A DNA stretch of 64,000 nucleotides from positions 248,001 through 312,000 of the forward strand of contig JAKMXF010000222.1 of assembly GCA_024704765.1 (NCBI GenBank), written 5' to 3'. A model generated the notes under the pieces. It searched no databases, was not told the DNA's origin, and was given only the letters and a program-made list of their open reading frames with translations. This DNA comes from Oopsacas minuta. Taxonomy: Eukaryota > Porifera > Hexactinellida > Lyssacinosida > Leucopsacidae. The translations under genes were made by a program, and so were the position numbers. Position 1 is the first letter of the stretch. Each line of letters begins with the position of its first letter. This document shows, one piece after another, positions 34,668 to 55,654 of the stretch.

Positions 34668-37600
34668 ATGTCTGGTGCCATGTGTTGTATCACTAATGGA
34701 AGAGAAGAAGTAGCTAACAGTGAGGAGCAGATAAAGCTACGTGAGCAGAAGAGAAAGAACAAACTAATCACACAGAAATTGAAATTAGAAAAGATTAAAT
34801 ATGAACGTACTCATCGTCTCCTTTTATTGGGAGCTGGCGAATCAGGAAAGAGTACGGTAGTTAAACAGATGGAATTGGCGTTTCTAAACGGATTCAGTGA
34901 TGAATACAGACTTGAATTTGTGAGTGAATATCTGTAATGAAATCTTAAAAATAAACAATTACAAACCAATCGTCTTAAACAAAAGCTTATCTCCGAAACG
35001 ATCAAATTAGAATGCTTTTTCCTTGTCCTATTTTGGCATTAGTGAGGGTATAATAGATTATGACTGTGGAATTTGTTCTTATAACAAACTATATAGAATT
35101 TGCATATGGAAATATATGGCAGATAATTTACTGTTTTATCAATCTGTTCTTTTAATGTTTCTTGATATTACAGTCAACTCCCGTTATATCGAAGCTCAAG
35201 GGACCGCGATAATGAGATATAAGCGATGAATTGTACAGTCAACTCCTTATATCGAATACGGATATATAGAAATACCAGCTTATGTCTAAGCCTGAACTTG
35301 TTCAAATATGGTCCCAAACCGTCAAAGAGAAACATTAATTACACCGGTTATATTGAAGTTATTATCGTGGTCCCTTGAGCTTCGATATAACAGGAGTTGA
35401 CTCTACTTTACTTTGACGGTTTGGGACCATATTTGTGCAATTTCACACTTCACTATAAGCTGGTATTTCTATATATCCACGTTTGATATAACGTGAGTTG
35501 ATTGTATATCTCACTATTAGGCTGAAATCATACGAAGAAATCTACTTGAGGCTATTCAGACAATCCTTGAAGTAATGCCCAAATTCTCTATCTGTCTACA
35601 CGATAAAAGTCTTGAAATGCATAGAGATTACATTTTAAGAATAGTTCCAAATGGATCTCACCTTCCACCCAGATTCTATGATAGTTGTCGCAAAATAGCA
35701 TTAGATCCAGCTATAATGAAATGTCTATTGAGGAATAATGAATATCAGAGTTTGGATAGTGCAGCTTACTTTCTTGAGCCGAATAAGATCTGTGAAGTTG
35801 CTCGTGAGAACTATACTCCTACTGATATGGATATTCTAAGAAGTAGGTAAGAGTATATGAAATAATTATTGTTTATTTGTTTATATTTGTCAGTGCTAAC
35901 ACCCAGAAAATGAGTTGTTTGACCAATTTACTTAAATTCTATTTCAGGAAGAGAACTGAAGGGATTTTCGAAACTAAATTCGAGATGGAAGGAGAAAATT
36001 TTCATATTTTCGATGTAGGAGGACAGCGTGAAGAACGTAAGAAATGGATACAATGTTTTAATGACGTTACTGCTATAATATTCGTAGTAGAAAGCTCAGG
36101 CTATGATTGTGTTATTCGAGAAAATGGTGAAACAAATAGACTGTTAGAATCTTTAGATCTTTTCGAGAAGATTTGGAAGAATCATTGGCTGAAAAGTATT
36201 TCTGTTATTCTATTTTTAAACAAACAAGATCTTCTAGAGTTGAAGGTAAATTTATATTTTGTGATTTTTGGTATTTCCAATACTTTCGATGTTCTATCCA
36301 AAGTGCGATATCCTCTCCTATATGTATTTCGCGTAATTTTACTTATTATCTTACGTCAATTTATATAAAATTTGTTGAGAGTTAATGCAGCGATTCCCTA
36401 CCATTTTTTCAAAATTTGAGATCCTGTGCCCCTTGCGGTCGTCTGTAGACCACCGAAGAGTCCATGGACCCTAGGTTGGGGACAGCTGTTTAACGTATAA
36501 ACATTGAAACAAATTTTAAGGTTCAAAGTTCATTTACTGAGTTCTAATACAATAATTAGCTTGAATTATTCTTCGGCATAATCTGCTACTTTTTGTTCAG
36601 TAAAATCAATCTTGAAGAAAGCATGCTCAAGTGCTTTATTCGCGGTTAATCTCACTTTAGGATTAAGCTCTAACATCGCCTTTAACAAATCATAGACATC
36701 ATCAGGGTATGGATCAGCTGATCTTTTATCCTCTTTAACTTTTTCACAAATAACAGAAGAATCTGTAGAACCAGTATCTTTATGTTTGAGTCTAATGCTT
36801 CTCCGTGGCGTGCCCGGCTGGCTCGTGTTAACTTCCTGTATATCTGATATTGTTTTCGGTGAAATTATACTTTTATTCGTTTCCGGTGTGTTTATCTTCC
36901 CAGCTTGAGAAATAACTCCCCTAAGCTCACGACACAGATGGGATAATTCAAATCCTTTCACATATGGTTGACACGTGAGTTTCTTGTTCATAGCTCTAGC
37001 AGCTATTTGTACAGCTTCTGTACCGAATATAGTTGTTATGTGTCCTAGAGCAGTGATGTCATCTTGTGATTTGAAGAAAGGATAGCGACGGCTGAGAATA
37101 GAGATTAAAATAATGCCAGCAGCCCACATGTCTATCAATACGGTGTGCGGAGAGTACTTCAATAAGACCTATAAGTAAGTGGAATAGAACGTATAATATT
37201 TTGATTTTCGTCAATTAAGTGTACAGTTAGATGTGAGATGCTCTTATGTCCACACGAGCCTGGAAGTTTCAATTTGCTGTCTAAAAGTCAACCTGTGGCT
37301 AGGAATGTTTCTTATAATACTTTCTTCACAGTTTAGTAATGGAAAAAATTTTGAAAAGTATTATAAGAAACATTCATATTTACAGAACTTTTGCGATACT
37401 TATTCCAATCAACTCCCGTCATATTGAAGCTCAAGGGACCGAAATAATTACTTTGATATAAGCAGAGTTCGATATAACCCGATGAACTTTATGATACGAC
37501 GGCTTGGGACCATACTTGTATATAGTTTCAGAAATCGATATAAGCGGGTATTTCTATATATCCATGTTTGATATAACTGGAGTTGATTGTATGGACTTCC

Positions 37601-38957
37601 AGTGAACTAATATCTATGTCAACTAACCTCTGGGGCCCTGAATCCAGGTGTACCAGCACGAGAAACCTGCTGACTAGGTCTCCCATTACAGATATTACAA
37701 ACCTCTATATCACTGTGTCTATTATTACAACCGATAGAATCTGGAAGTCTTTTCTTTGAGCTATGTTCATTTTCTTTAAATCTACTTAGCGGAGTGCTAA
37801 TTTCTCGAATTTCCGTTGTAGCATCATTAGACACACCCAAATATTGTGCTAAACCAAAATCAACTAATCTGCATTGACCACTAATACGATTATATAGGAA
37901 ATTACTTGGCTTGATATCTCTATGTATTATGTTGAATTTATGTACGTGTTGAATTGCTTCGAGTAGAGCGCGCATGTATTTCTGTGTATCTTGAGTTGTG
38001 AATGTAAGAAAAAACGTCTGGAACTTCTGATGTGGGAAATGCGGCATAACCAATATGTAAATATCTTCCTGTCGCATGCATGTGAGTAATGTTATTACAT
38101 TTTGTTGACCGTTTAGTACACGAAGCATTTGGATTTCTTTTTCAACTCGATCAGGTCCAGATGTAGGGACTAGTACTTTGAATGCTAAACTGAAATTATT
38201 CTCATTGATATAGATTCCTTGATATACAGTGCTGAATGTTCCTTCTCCTATCCTTGTGAAGTTGTGGAAATTTTCGGTTATTTCTGGGAATTTTTCGAAA
38301 ATTTCTGAAACTTTTTGTTGTTGTTGTTCTTCTATAGCGGTCTGTTCTGTAGCCATTTGACATAATTAGTGGGGAAGATTTTTAAACAGATTTTTATATA
38401 TTCTCCTTATTTGGTTGCTTTTTAACTTATGAATATACTACTTACCTTTAACTTTGAAATAGATGCTGTCGTTTTGATGTAAGCTTTTGATCAGGAAACA
38501 ACATACAGTGGTGTTCGCATCATAACAAATTCGTGTAATACTAACGAAAAATTCGTGGAAAATATTACTTGCTAATAGGCGAACTCCACTAGATCTTATA
38601 GTATGTTAATTTTCTCTGATTCAGTTTATATGTTTGATTTAGGTACTACAAGGTCGCAAGTTGGAGCCATATTTCCCTGGGATAGAAGCTTACACGCCTC
38701 CAGATTATTCCACAATTTCCCCAGAAATAGACAAAGAAGAAGCATGCTACGACCCAAGGGTACAAAAAGCGCGTTGGTTTATCCGCGAGCAATTCATGCG
38801 TATAAGCGAAATCAACGTTTCCACGAATGAACGACGACTTTTCCCTCACTTCACAACTGCAATAGACACAGATAACATCAAAAAAGTATTCACTGATTGC
38901 AAAAGAATTGTACAGCTGATCAACTTAAGAGATTTCCATTTGTTAAGTCAAATCTGA
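34668..38957 (+). CDS. G-protein alpha subunit, Gs type
   Basis: Four exons, 34668-34919, 35521-35846, 35948-36245 and 38643-38957; 396 aa. It transduces receptor signals, by homology to adenylyl cyclase. P-loop GAGESGKST (55-63) follows THRLLLL as in Gs-alpha. The cholera-toxin-site arginine equivalent is R193, split by intron 2. Switch II DVGGQR has its catalytic Gln at 219. The segments [46 protein letters not shown] and [12 protein letters not shown] follow Gs-alpha in order. Odd: the usual VLTSGIF after the arginine is KRTEGIF. There is no Gly2; the N-terminus is MSGAMCC, and an internal ATG at 34680 would give MCCITN. The C-terminus [10 protein letters not shown] runs three residues past the usual LL end. 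Intron 3 (2.4 kb) contains the antisense CDC7 gene. Confidence 0.93.
35171..35504. mobile_element. Pogo-like MITE (family A) with a second copy inserted in it
   Basis: The outer element has ends CAGTCAACTCCCGTTATATC and the inverse TATAACGTGAGTTGATTG. A second, inverted family member (35236-35403) interrupts it at a TA. Removing the insert restores the internal order seen in 37406-37589. In Gs-alpha intron 1. Confidence 0.8.
36388..36488. mobile_element. hAT-like MITE in Gs-alpha intron 3
   Basis: Ends CAGCGATTCCCTACC and the inverse TAGGTTGGGGACAGCTG. Flanks GTTAATG and TTTAACG may be a decayed target duplication. Confidence 0.55.
36566..38356 (-). CDS. CDC7: CDC7-like serine/threonine kinase
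   Basis: Two exons, 38356-37628 and 37168-36566; 443 aa. CDC7 with its DBF4 partner phosphorylates MCM helicase subunits to fire replication origins. Kinase landmarks: GEGTFSTVY from residue 37, lysine 60 in [12 protein letters not shown] from 145, DFGLAQYLG from 166, activation segment [10 protein letters not shown] at the exon junction, then [23 protein letters not shown]7-type insert regions are present between DFG and APE (about 60 residues, Ser/Lys-rich with a CNICNG pair) and again late in the C-lobe (about residues 320-380). The C-lobe ends [18 protein letters not shown]. It lies wholly inside intron 3 of the Gs-alpha gene on the opposite strand, so transcription of the two genes overlaps. 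Well short of vertebrate CDC7 (574 aa in human). Confidence 0.9.
37406..37589. mobile_element. Pogo-like MITE, family A
   Basis: Ends CAATCAACTCCCGTCATATT and the inverse GATATAACTGGAGTTGATTG, with internal CTTGGGACCATACTTG. In the CDC7 intron. Confidence 0.8.
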
Positions 38958-39610
38958 GATCACAAGTCATTTTTAACCCTTGCCAAATTATGCATCATAT
39001 GATGTTTCTTGTATTTTATACATCATAGGTTATATTTCACTTTGCTCTTTCATAAGCTTGATGCACCCTTCTTTTCTTGTTTGTTTGTTTATTTGTTTAT
39101 TTACGCCAGCCAGCGGCCAGCAACAACCTCTGAAAATATTTGCTTGGATATATATAATGTTTGATCAAGAATATAATGATATGTAGTTATAATTATAATG
39201 TATTATTTTACTGGAATCTTCTCAGCTTTGGGTCACTCTTTTCGATAGCTGAAATGCGACACGTTTAATAAATATATCTAAAGCCACACAAGTTCATTAC
39301 ACGTCTCTTGTGACCTCTAGGCAAAGGCTAAAAATTTATGGAATGAAATGTCAAAAATCCATTAATACTAGTATTAACCATGGACTTTCATATTTCCGGA
39401 ATCCGATATTTCGATCATTCAAGATTGGGATCATATTTGTACAGTTTCAGACTTAGCAGACTTCTATATAAGCGGGTATCGATGTATTCTTGTTGGATAA
39501 CGCGGGGAGTTACGTAGCTGTACTATAAGACTCATAAATATCAAATTAACTAATTAAGGTATGATTTATTTTTTAATAACGTAGTTTTAATAATTGAAGT
39601 ATTCTAACAG
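38958..39610. other. Spacer Gs-alpha / WDR5
   Basis: 653 bp. 39412-39527 resembles the right part of a family A MITE (GGGATCATATTTGTACAGTT, then a GTTGGATAACG end). No gene seen. Confidence 0.5.
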
Positions 39611-49246
<9,636 letters not shown>

Positions 49247-49623
49247 CGTACAACAGTACACTCAACAAACTGGTTGTTGCAATGTCAATCAATTAATTGA
49301 ATATATGAATAACTCTATCTCATTTACAATGGCTTTTAGAATCTAGTATTTTAAATAATTCTTGTTCCAAATATCGCAATATTGCATATTTATAACAACC
49401 GTTCATTTAGTGCTTATTCCATATATTATGTGAAAATTGGCTATTTCTTATATAGCAGAACGCGCTTATAACAAACACGGATAAAACGAAGTAATTCAGT
49501 TCATTTTATACATTAGATTAATGCATTCAGAACACGGTTATAAGAACGATCATTTTTATTGGAAAAATTTCATGCAAATACAAATATTATTTGATAACAG
49601 AATTAGAATTAGAATACTCAGAA
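49247..49623. other. Spacer WDR5 / ATE1
   Basis: 377 bp between same-strand genes. 49457-49545 has decayed MITE-like words (GCGCTTATAACAAACACGG and an ACACGGTTATAAG counterpart). No gene seen. Confidence 0.5.
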
Positions 49624-51015
49624 ATGGCAGGGATTAATCTGGGCTGTGTCCAGGTAATAACTGACATAAATAAGCCTGAAAAGTGTGGTTACTGTAAGAA
49701 ACCAGATACACACTATTTGGAGGGTGGCATATGGACATTTAACTTCACACCAGAGCTTGAACAATACTTGCTAGAATTTGGCTGGAGAAGATGTGGAAAA
49801 TTCATATACGTTATGGATAAAGTTAAAAATTGCTGTCCTTTATACATGATACGTTGTGATGCGAATGAATTCAAGATATCCCACTCACAGAAAAAAGTTT
49901 TACGGAAAATAACAAACTATCTAAGAGGAAAGAGTAGTAATATGAACGAAAATGCTCAAGCCAAACAAACTACAAACCCAACTGATGAAGCATGTAAGGT
50001 TATGCTCAAAGAAGCGGAAAATGAAGTTCAGGCCGAACCATTAGGAGCTACACCACTCAAGAAACAGCCTCGTAAAGGCCTGGGCCCTGATCCCAGCAAG
50101 GGGCCTTGTTTGAAGGCAAAGGAGCGACGGAAATTAAAACACAAAGCATCAGACAGTGTAACTGATAGTACAGTTGATCCAAATCCTAAAGTCAATGTAA
50201 GCAAGCCGAAAACTAACATAGAGAGAACACTAGAAAATTATTTAAACGATCACAAACACGATGAAGGATATGCACATAAAATCGAAACAAGATTAATACT
50301 TGTTAATCCAGAATCACCCGAGTATAAAGCAACTGAGCTTGAATCATTTAGAATATACAAAGCTTACCAAATTAAAGTGCATGAAGACCCACCTTGTAAA
50401 GTCAACTTAGAACAATACAAAAATTTCCTTGTTACTTCTGCTGTATCACCCCATGATGGATACGGTTGTTATCACCTGCAGTATTTCATTGATGGAAAAC
50501 TCTTCATGGTAGGAGTTTTAGATTTACTACAGAACTATGTATCATCTGTATACACATATTATGACCCTGATTTCATGTTCTTATCCCCCGGTGTATATTC
50601 AGCACTTACCGAAATCGCGTTAACAAGGAAGTTACAGATTGATCGTGAGGTTAAGCAATGGTATTGTATGGGATTTTATTCACATCATATACAGAAGATG
50701 CGATATAAAGGCGAGTATTATCCCTCTTTTTTAAATTGTCCCTATACTCATAATTGGATAGCTTTTGATAAATGTCTGCCGCTCCTGGAAACTGGTAAAT
50801 ATCATAAACTTGCTGATACAAATTGCCAGCCAATTCCAGCTGAAACGTACATGCAATCTGCAATTATTCACCATAATGGAGATATAATGCCTTATGGCAT
50901 TCTAGCTGAGGCAAATTCTGAAGCTAAAGCTCATAAAGAAACTATTAAAGAGTATTGCCAACTGGTTGGACCTGACTTCTGCCAAAATACAATTGCTATC
51001 TTTGACTTTTTGTAA
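49624..51015 (+). CDS. ATE1: Arginyl-tRNA--protein transferase ATE1
   Basis: Single exon, 463 aa from the first ATG. It transfers Arg from Arg-tRNA to N-terminal Asp, Glu or oxidised Cys, marking proteins for the Arg/N-degron pathway. The N-terminal domain has CGYC (Cys 21 and 24), the family motif FGWRRCGKFIY, and Cys-Cys at 70-71, the cysteines linked to metal or Fe-S binding in this family. A Lys/Pro-rich linker (residues about 105-205) separates it from the C-terminal GNAT-like domain: ESFRIYKAYQIKVHEDPP, GYGCYHLQYFIDGKLFMVGV, VSSVYTYYDPDFMFLSPGVY, WYCMGFYSHHIQKMRYKGEY. The domains are complete. It lacks introns, unlike WDR5 next door. The frame extends upstream to 49591 but without an ATG. 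Confidence 0.95.
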   Translation: MAGINLGCVQVITDINKPEKCGYCKKPDTHYLEGGIWTFNFTPELEQYLLEFGWRRCGKFIYVMDKVKNCCPLYMIRCDANEFKISHSQKKVLRKITNYLRGKSSNMNENAQAKQTTNPTDEACKVMLKEAENEVQAEPLGATPLKKQPRKGLGPDPSKGPCLKAKERRKLKHKASDSVTDSTVDPNPKVNVSKPKTNIERTLENYLNDHKHDEGYAHKIETRLILVNPESPEYKATELESFRIYKAYQIKVHEDPPCKVNLEQYKNFLVTSAVSPHDGYGCYHLQYFIDGKLFMVGVLDLLQNYVSSVYTYYDPDFMFLSPGVYSALTEIALTRKLQIDREVKQWYCMGFYSHHIQKMRYKGEYYPSFLNCPYTHNWIAFDKCLPLLETGKYHKLADTNCQPIPAETYMQSAIIHHNGDIMPYGILAEANSEAKAHKETIKEYCQLVGPDFCQNTIAIFDFL

Positions 51016-52311
51016 AACGCTCGTGATAATTATAATTATAATTATCATTATGAGATAGTTTGTAAATCTTTTAGGATTTTTAGTACTATTATACTTTAGG
51101 ATATTTCCTGAGGATATTTATTCAATTCTCATAGTTTTTTTGCGTGTATACTTGAGATTAAATCAGAAAAACTTTAGATTTGTAATGATAATTACAAACA
51201 CTTATAGCATACAAAAAATCCAATATTTTCATTATTTAAAAAAATATATTTTATTGTTGTATTTTGTAAAACTTTTTACTCGAAATATTCAAACTTGTAA
51301 GAGCAATTATTATCGCATTGGAGTGACATTCACAATTTTTACGTCATTTCGTCATTTACGTGCTATCCAATTAATTAGTTAGGTGAAACCTCCATAAATG
51401 AATAAATGAGGTCTCTAATTGTGGAAGCTCTCAAAAGATCAATTTGTGGAATACATTAGAGCAAAATTTGAGCGAATAATGATTCATGAAATTACTTAAT
51501 TACAATGTGTAAATACTTTGTATAAAATGTATGAAGTATTTTGAAAGGATACGGTAAAGTTAATTAGCTCTCTATATATTCCCAATTTCCTCGATTACAG
51601 AGCTTCTACTGTATTGTATTTAAATCAGATAGCAATAAGAAAATATTGAATGCTTTGCCTCAACTTATGTTCACTCTAAAACAGCTTCATTACACAAATT
51701 CCCACTTGAGATAATTATTGAATGATCCCTAACTGTATTTGGTCTTATAAATGTTACAAGTTTATTCATCTTTTGAAAAGTTATAATTACGGTTTCCTAC
51801 ATATGAAACATTTCATATTACATTAAATATAAATTTCTTAAGGGTTGACTGGCAATAGTGCCTATAAATGACGAATTGTATTTTCTTTGTTAACTTGAGT
51901 TCAATGGATTCATAATGTATTTGAATGAGGAAGTTTATTGTATAATTTCGTTCCGTTTTGGTAAGATTTGTAAGTATTTTGTATAGAATTATATAGAATT
52001 TTATCAGGAAATCTTATAATTTTCCGTGAAAAGTTCTAGCTAGCCTCTCAAGGATCATGGGCCGTCGAGGCCAATACATTCTTGGAGACCCATGTTACTA
52101 CGCACGACAAAATGGTCGAAGTTGCGTATTAATTTTTTAATAGATAATTTTGATGATTTTAGTAAATGACCCCCGAGCCAAATGACCTCTCCCTCTCAGA
52201 AGAAATTTCATTTTGTTCAGGCGAGCTGTCTCAAATTCTAAAAGTAAATATTGTTATGAAATTACATAATCTTAATAAAATATACTACTAATGAAATCTA
52301 TCCAATAATAA
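51016..52311. other. Intergenic region ATE1 / GH35
   Basis: 1.3 kb between convergent genes. 51382-51612 looks like a decayed MITE related to family C (GTGAAACCTCCATAAATG on the left; AGAGCTTCTACTG on the right). The rest is AT-rich with no gene seen. Confidence 0.45.
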
Positions 52312-54216
52312 TTAAAGAATTGGTTTATCTACAAAATTAATAACCGGTAGTCCAGCTGATCTTGAAGGCATTTCTGCCTCGAATATCATAATCTTGTTAA
52401 TGCCCATTCGTAACACATTAGAGGGTACATAGAGTGTTTGCTGAGGCCCAATATTCCAATACCTCCCCAAGTTTATTTGATTAATGAATAGAATGCCTTT
52501 CCCCCAATTTGACATATCCGCAAAAGTATCTTTGGGGTTCCCTTTAATCTCAATGGTACCTTTCACAAGCATAGGTATTCGTTCTTTCGTTGGCATTCTC
52601 TTCCAAATTCCACCTGCCTCAGCCGTTGATAGGAAGCTAGGTTGAAATTCGATAGCGTATATTTTCCAAGCAAGATTACTATCATCATCAATTGATACAG
52701 GCCCGATTAACTTTTGCCTCTGGTAGTCAAGTTTAGGACCATAGTTGACACGACCCAATCCTTCATATAAAATATCAATTACGTACTCTTCAGCATCTGT
52801 ATAAGGTAAACTAAGAGTCAGTTTATTGTAATTTCTGAGATTATGCAAGTGTTGGTTATTAACCATTATCAACCCAGTTTGGTTCTGAAAACAATTTTCT
52901 ATTGAAATCTGCGTTGATTCTTTCTTCACTCGCGTGCGATAGAGAAGATAACCAAATCGTTGTCCACCATTTAGATTCATAGGTAACTGCTCCATTGAGA
53001 GTAATTTGTTCGCTTTAGCTGGGTAAGGTAAATACACGACAGTATCAAGTAATGGCAGATATAAATGCATTGAGGCTTCTCCATAACTTTCTGTTGGGAT
53101 ATCCTGTGGTATCGGGGGTAACTGCCTACCGAAAGTATACCCACTTAATACCCCACGAAATAGCTTGTATTTCTCAGTGACGTCACCGTTTTCAGTGAGC
53201 GGCGCGTCATAATCATAACTCGTAATGTGAGTTGTATAATTCTCGAAATGTAACGCCCCATTTGTGAACCCAAAGTTTGTACCACCATGAAACATGTATA
53301 TATTGACAGAGAATCCTTTTTCCAGTAATTTGGCTAGCATATTTGTCATCAGTTCGGCATCACGTGTTGCTCTCTCCTTTTCGCCCCAGCCTGTAAACCA
53401 ACCGACCCAGAACTCTGTCACCATGAGAGGGTACTCAGGGTTATGATTCGCGATAAATTTCGCCAGAGACTCATCTCCAAATATATCGCCATTTATAGTT
53501 TGGAGTACATCGGGTCTCAGTACACTAGGAAGTTTCCAAATTCCATCACTAGTGATCAATAGCTCGCCAATTCCTCTTCTACGAAAACTATTATAAATGT
53601 ATTTCATGTATTTGATGTCTTCCCCATATGATCCGTATTCATTTTCAATTTGAAATGCAATAATAGGACCACCTCTATTTGCCTGTAGTTCAGCTAACAT
53701 CGGCAATAACTTGTCGAAATATCTGTCAACAGCTGATAGAAATGGTGGGTAAGTTGAACGTACACGCATATTGTCATCTTTAAGCAGCCAGCTCGGCAGA
53801 CCTCCCCAATCCCATTCCCCGCATATATACGGTCCTGGTCGTACTATCACATTCAAATCTAATTCTTGTGCTTGTTTGATAAATTTTATGACGTCATACA
53901 TTCCTTTAAAATTATACACCCCTGGTGAAGGTTCGTGCATATTCCAAGGTACATACGTCATCACTGTATTGAGACCCATTGCTTTAGCTTTCAATAATCT
54001 ATCATCCCAGTATTTATTCGGCACACGGAAATAGTGAATTGAACCTGAGAGAATTCGCATTGGTTTCCCATTCATCCAAAATTCACCGCCCTTAAGTTTT
54101 AAAGTTTGTTCCAAATTAGGTTGATTTAATCTGCCATAAATATAGACTGTGATTAAGATGAGTAGGATTAGAACAAGGTAGGAAACTATTCGCTTTCTGG
54201 TACAATATTTCTTCAT
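52312..54216 (-). CDS. Membrane-anchored GH35 beta-galactosidase-like protein
   Basis: Single exon, 634 aa from ATG 54216. GH35 enzymes remove terminal beta-galactose from glycans. Residues 1-10 are basic and about 11-28 form one hydrophobic span (SYLVLILLILITVYIYG) without an obvious cleavage site, so a type II signal anchor with a lumenal or extracellular enzyme is likely. GH35 landmarks: RILSGSIHYFRVP, GLNTVMTYVPWNMHEP, VRPGPYICGEWDWGGLPSWL, acid/base Glu193 in ENEYGSYG, nucleophile Glu268 in TEFWVGWF, and FMFHGGTNFG-type IYMFHGGTNFGFTNG. The C-terminal beta domains include GRVNYGP and LGRYWNIGPQQTLYVP, as in the animal GLB1/GLB1L group. Catalytic residues are present and the length is typical. 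Intronless, unlike vertebrate GLB1 genes. Confidence 0.93.
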   Translation of the reverse strand: MKKYCTRKRIVSYLVLILLILITVYIYGRLNQPNLEQTLKLKGGEFWMNGKPMRILSGSIHYFRVPNKYWDDRLLKAKAMGLNTVMTYVPWNMHEPSPGVYNFKGMYDVIKFIKQAQELDLNVIVRPGPYICGEWDWGGLPSWLLKDDNMRVRSTYPPFLSAVDRYFDKLLPMLAELQANRGGPIIAFQIENEYGSYGEDIKYMKYIYNSFRRRGIGELLITSDGIWKLPSVLRPDVLQTINGDIFGDESLAKFIANHNPEYPLMVTEFWVGWFTGWGEKERATRDAELMTNMLAKLLEKGFSVNIYMFHGGTNFGFTNGALHFENYTTHITSYDYDAPLTENGDVTEKYKLFRGVLSGYTFGRQLPPIPQDIPTESYGEASMHLYLPLLDTVVYLPYPAKANKLLSMEQLPMNLNGGQRFGYLLYRTRVKKESTQISIENCFQNQTGLIMVNNQHLHNLRNYNKLTLSLPYTDAEEYVIDILYEGLGRVNYGPKLDYQRQKLIGPVSIDDDSNLAWKIYAIEFQPSFLSTAEAGGIWKRMPTKERIPMLVKGTIEIKGNPKDTFADMSNWGKGILFINQINLGRYWNIGPQQTLYVPSNVLRMGINKIMIFEAEMPSRSAGLPVINFVDKPIL

Positions 54217-54907
54217 TTTGAAATATCTAATTATTGTCAACGTAAAATGTTAATAAGTAGAATGTACAAAGTGAATCTCTAGAAATTATTTAATCAAACA
54301 AAATTGAGAAATAAAGATTTTTATGCGAATGTATAATCTGAAACATAAAATTTAAATGTATAAAATATTCAAATTACAGTTTTAAGACCTCTAGAGACAA
54401 TAATCCGAGGTACCCATCAATTTCTAATCTACATATTCAATCTTTCTTCGATTCTAAAATTATTCTCACTCAATGGATCATGATAAGTAGAATAAACAGG
54501 CTCTTATCTCCATTATAAATGCCTGGAGTTAGCAAGTATGTTTCGTGATTAATCGTTAATTATTAAGAAGCTATAATATGTTGCCTGATAAATAGAGATC
54601 CCATAATAATGAATAGATAACATATTTGCTGACTTGAGGTCTGTTGCATGAGAAACGAAGATAGAAAAATGCCAAAATTTGACACTCCAACATGTTAATA
54701 GTGCATTTATATGTATACTTGTAAGAAACTTATCAGTAAATTGTTACTTTCTCTAATCACAGAGCATGTTATAGCTTGTTCCCGTATTTTACGAGTAAGC
54801 TAGATAAATAGTTTAAGAACTCATGCTAATCACTAAATTATTGAAACATTCTTTTAAAACACTAATTTTCAGATAGTTAATGGATCAATTAAATTCCTTT
54901 TGATATA

Positions 54908-55092
54908 CAGTAGAACTCGGATAAGACGTACCCCCTCGGGAAACAGAAATTAGTACGTCTTAACCGAGTGTACGTCTTATCCGAATATGTTTGCATTACA
55001 AATAATGATGACTGATATTTTGGGATATAAGAATAGTACGTCTTAACCGAGTGTACGTCTTAAGCCGAGTACGTCTTATCCGAGTTCTACTG
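54908..55092. mobile_element. MITE family B
   Basis: Ends CAGTAGAACTCGGATAAGAC and the perfect inverse GTCTTATCCGAGTTCTACTG, with an internal repeat of GTACGTCTTAACCGAGTG. Confidence 0.9.
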
Positions 55093-55098
55093 TAAGTG

Positions 55099-55256
55099 GG
55101 TATTTTGATATATATATGATCTATATAACGGCAGTTGACTCGAATCTGTTACTGATTAGTGTAACTGGGTTTAGCAAGGTATTTTGATATATATGTGATC
55201 TATATAACGGCAGTTGACTCGAATCTGTTACTGATTAGTGTAACTGGGTTTAGCAA
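55099..55256. repeat. Tandem duplication, two 79-bp units
   Basis: Units 55099-55177 and 55178-55256 are nearly identical (start GGTATTTTGATATATAT, end GGGTTTAGCAA). Each contains a scrap resembling a family A MITE end (ATAACGGCAGTTGACT). Confidence 0.85.
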
Positions 55257-55571
55257 GGTATTTTACCAGAAGTCCCGTGTGGCCTTGAAATATGAAGAAC
55301 AAAGTTCTAGTTGAGGTGTGGCCCGTGTGGGGGGCGCTGTACGTCCCATTGGCCCAGGAGCTAAGGAAAGTTAATGTATTACTAGATTGGAAGAATTATA
55401 CGGGGGTTACCTTATGGGTAACTGATTTAACTGTCATTGAATCCTGCTTAATCAACGAATCCCGAATTAATGTTATACAAAATCGACTGTAAATGCATAT
55501 TCCCAACATACTTGATGGTTAAAAAAATATTACCAAGTAGTTCTTTCCTCTGCCTCTATTATTATCTAGAA

Positions 55572-55654
55572 TAGGGGTTCTCAAACTGGGGTCCGTGGAC
55601 CTCATAAATTTGACCAGAGGTGGTCCGCAAATGAAAACAGATTGAGAACCACTG
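55572..55654. mobile_element. hAT-like MITE
   Basis: TAGGGGTTCTCAAACTGG ... inverse TTGAGAACCACTG, flanked by ATCTAGAA (55564-55571) and ATCTAGAT (55655-55662), a 7/8 target duplication. Confidence 0.8.

Noticed and set aside
55292-55492. 66-codon ATG-started frame upstream of CHFR
   Set aside because: Short, no motif, next to repeats; cannot be separated from chance.
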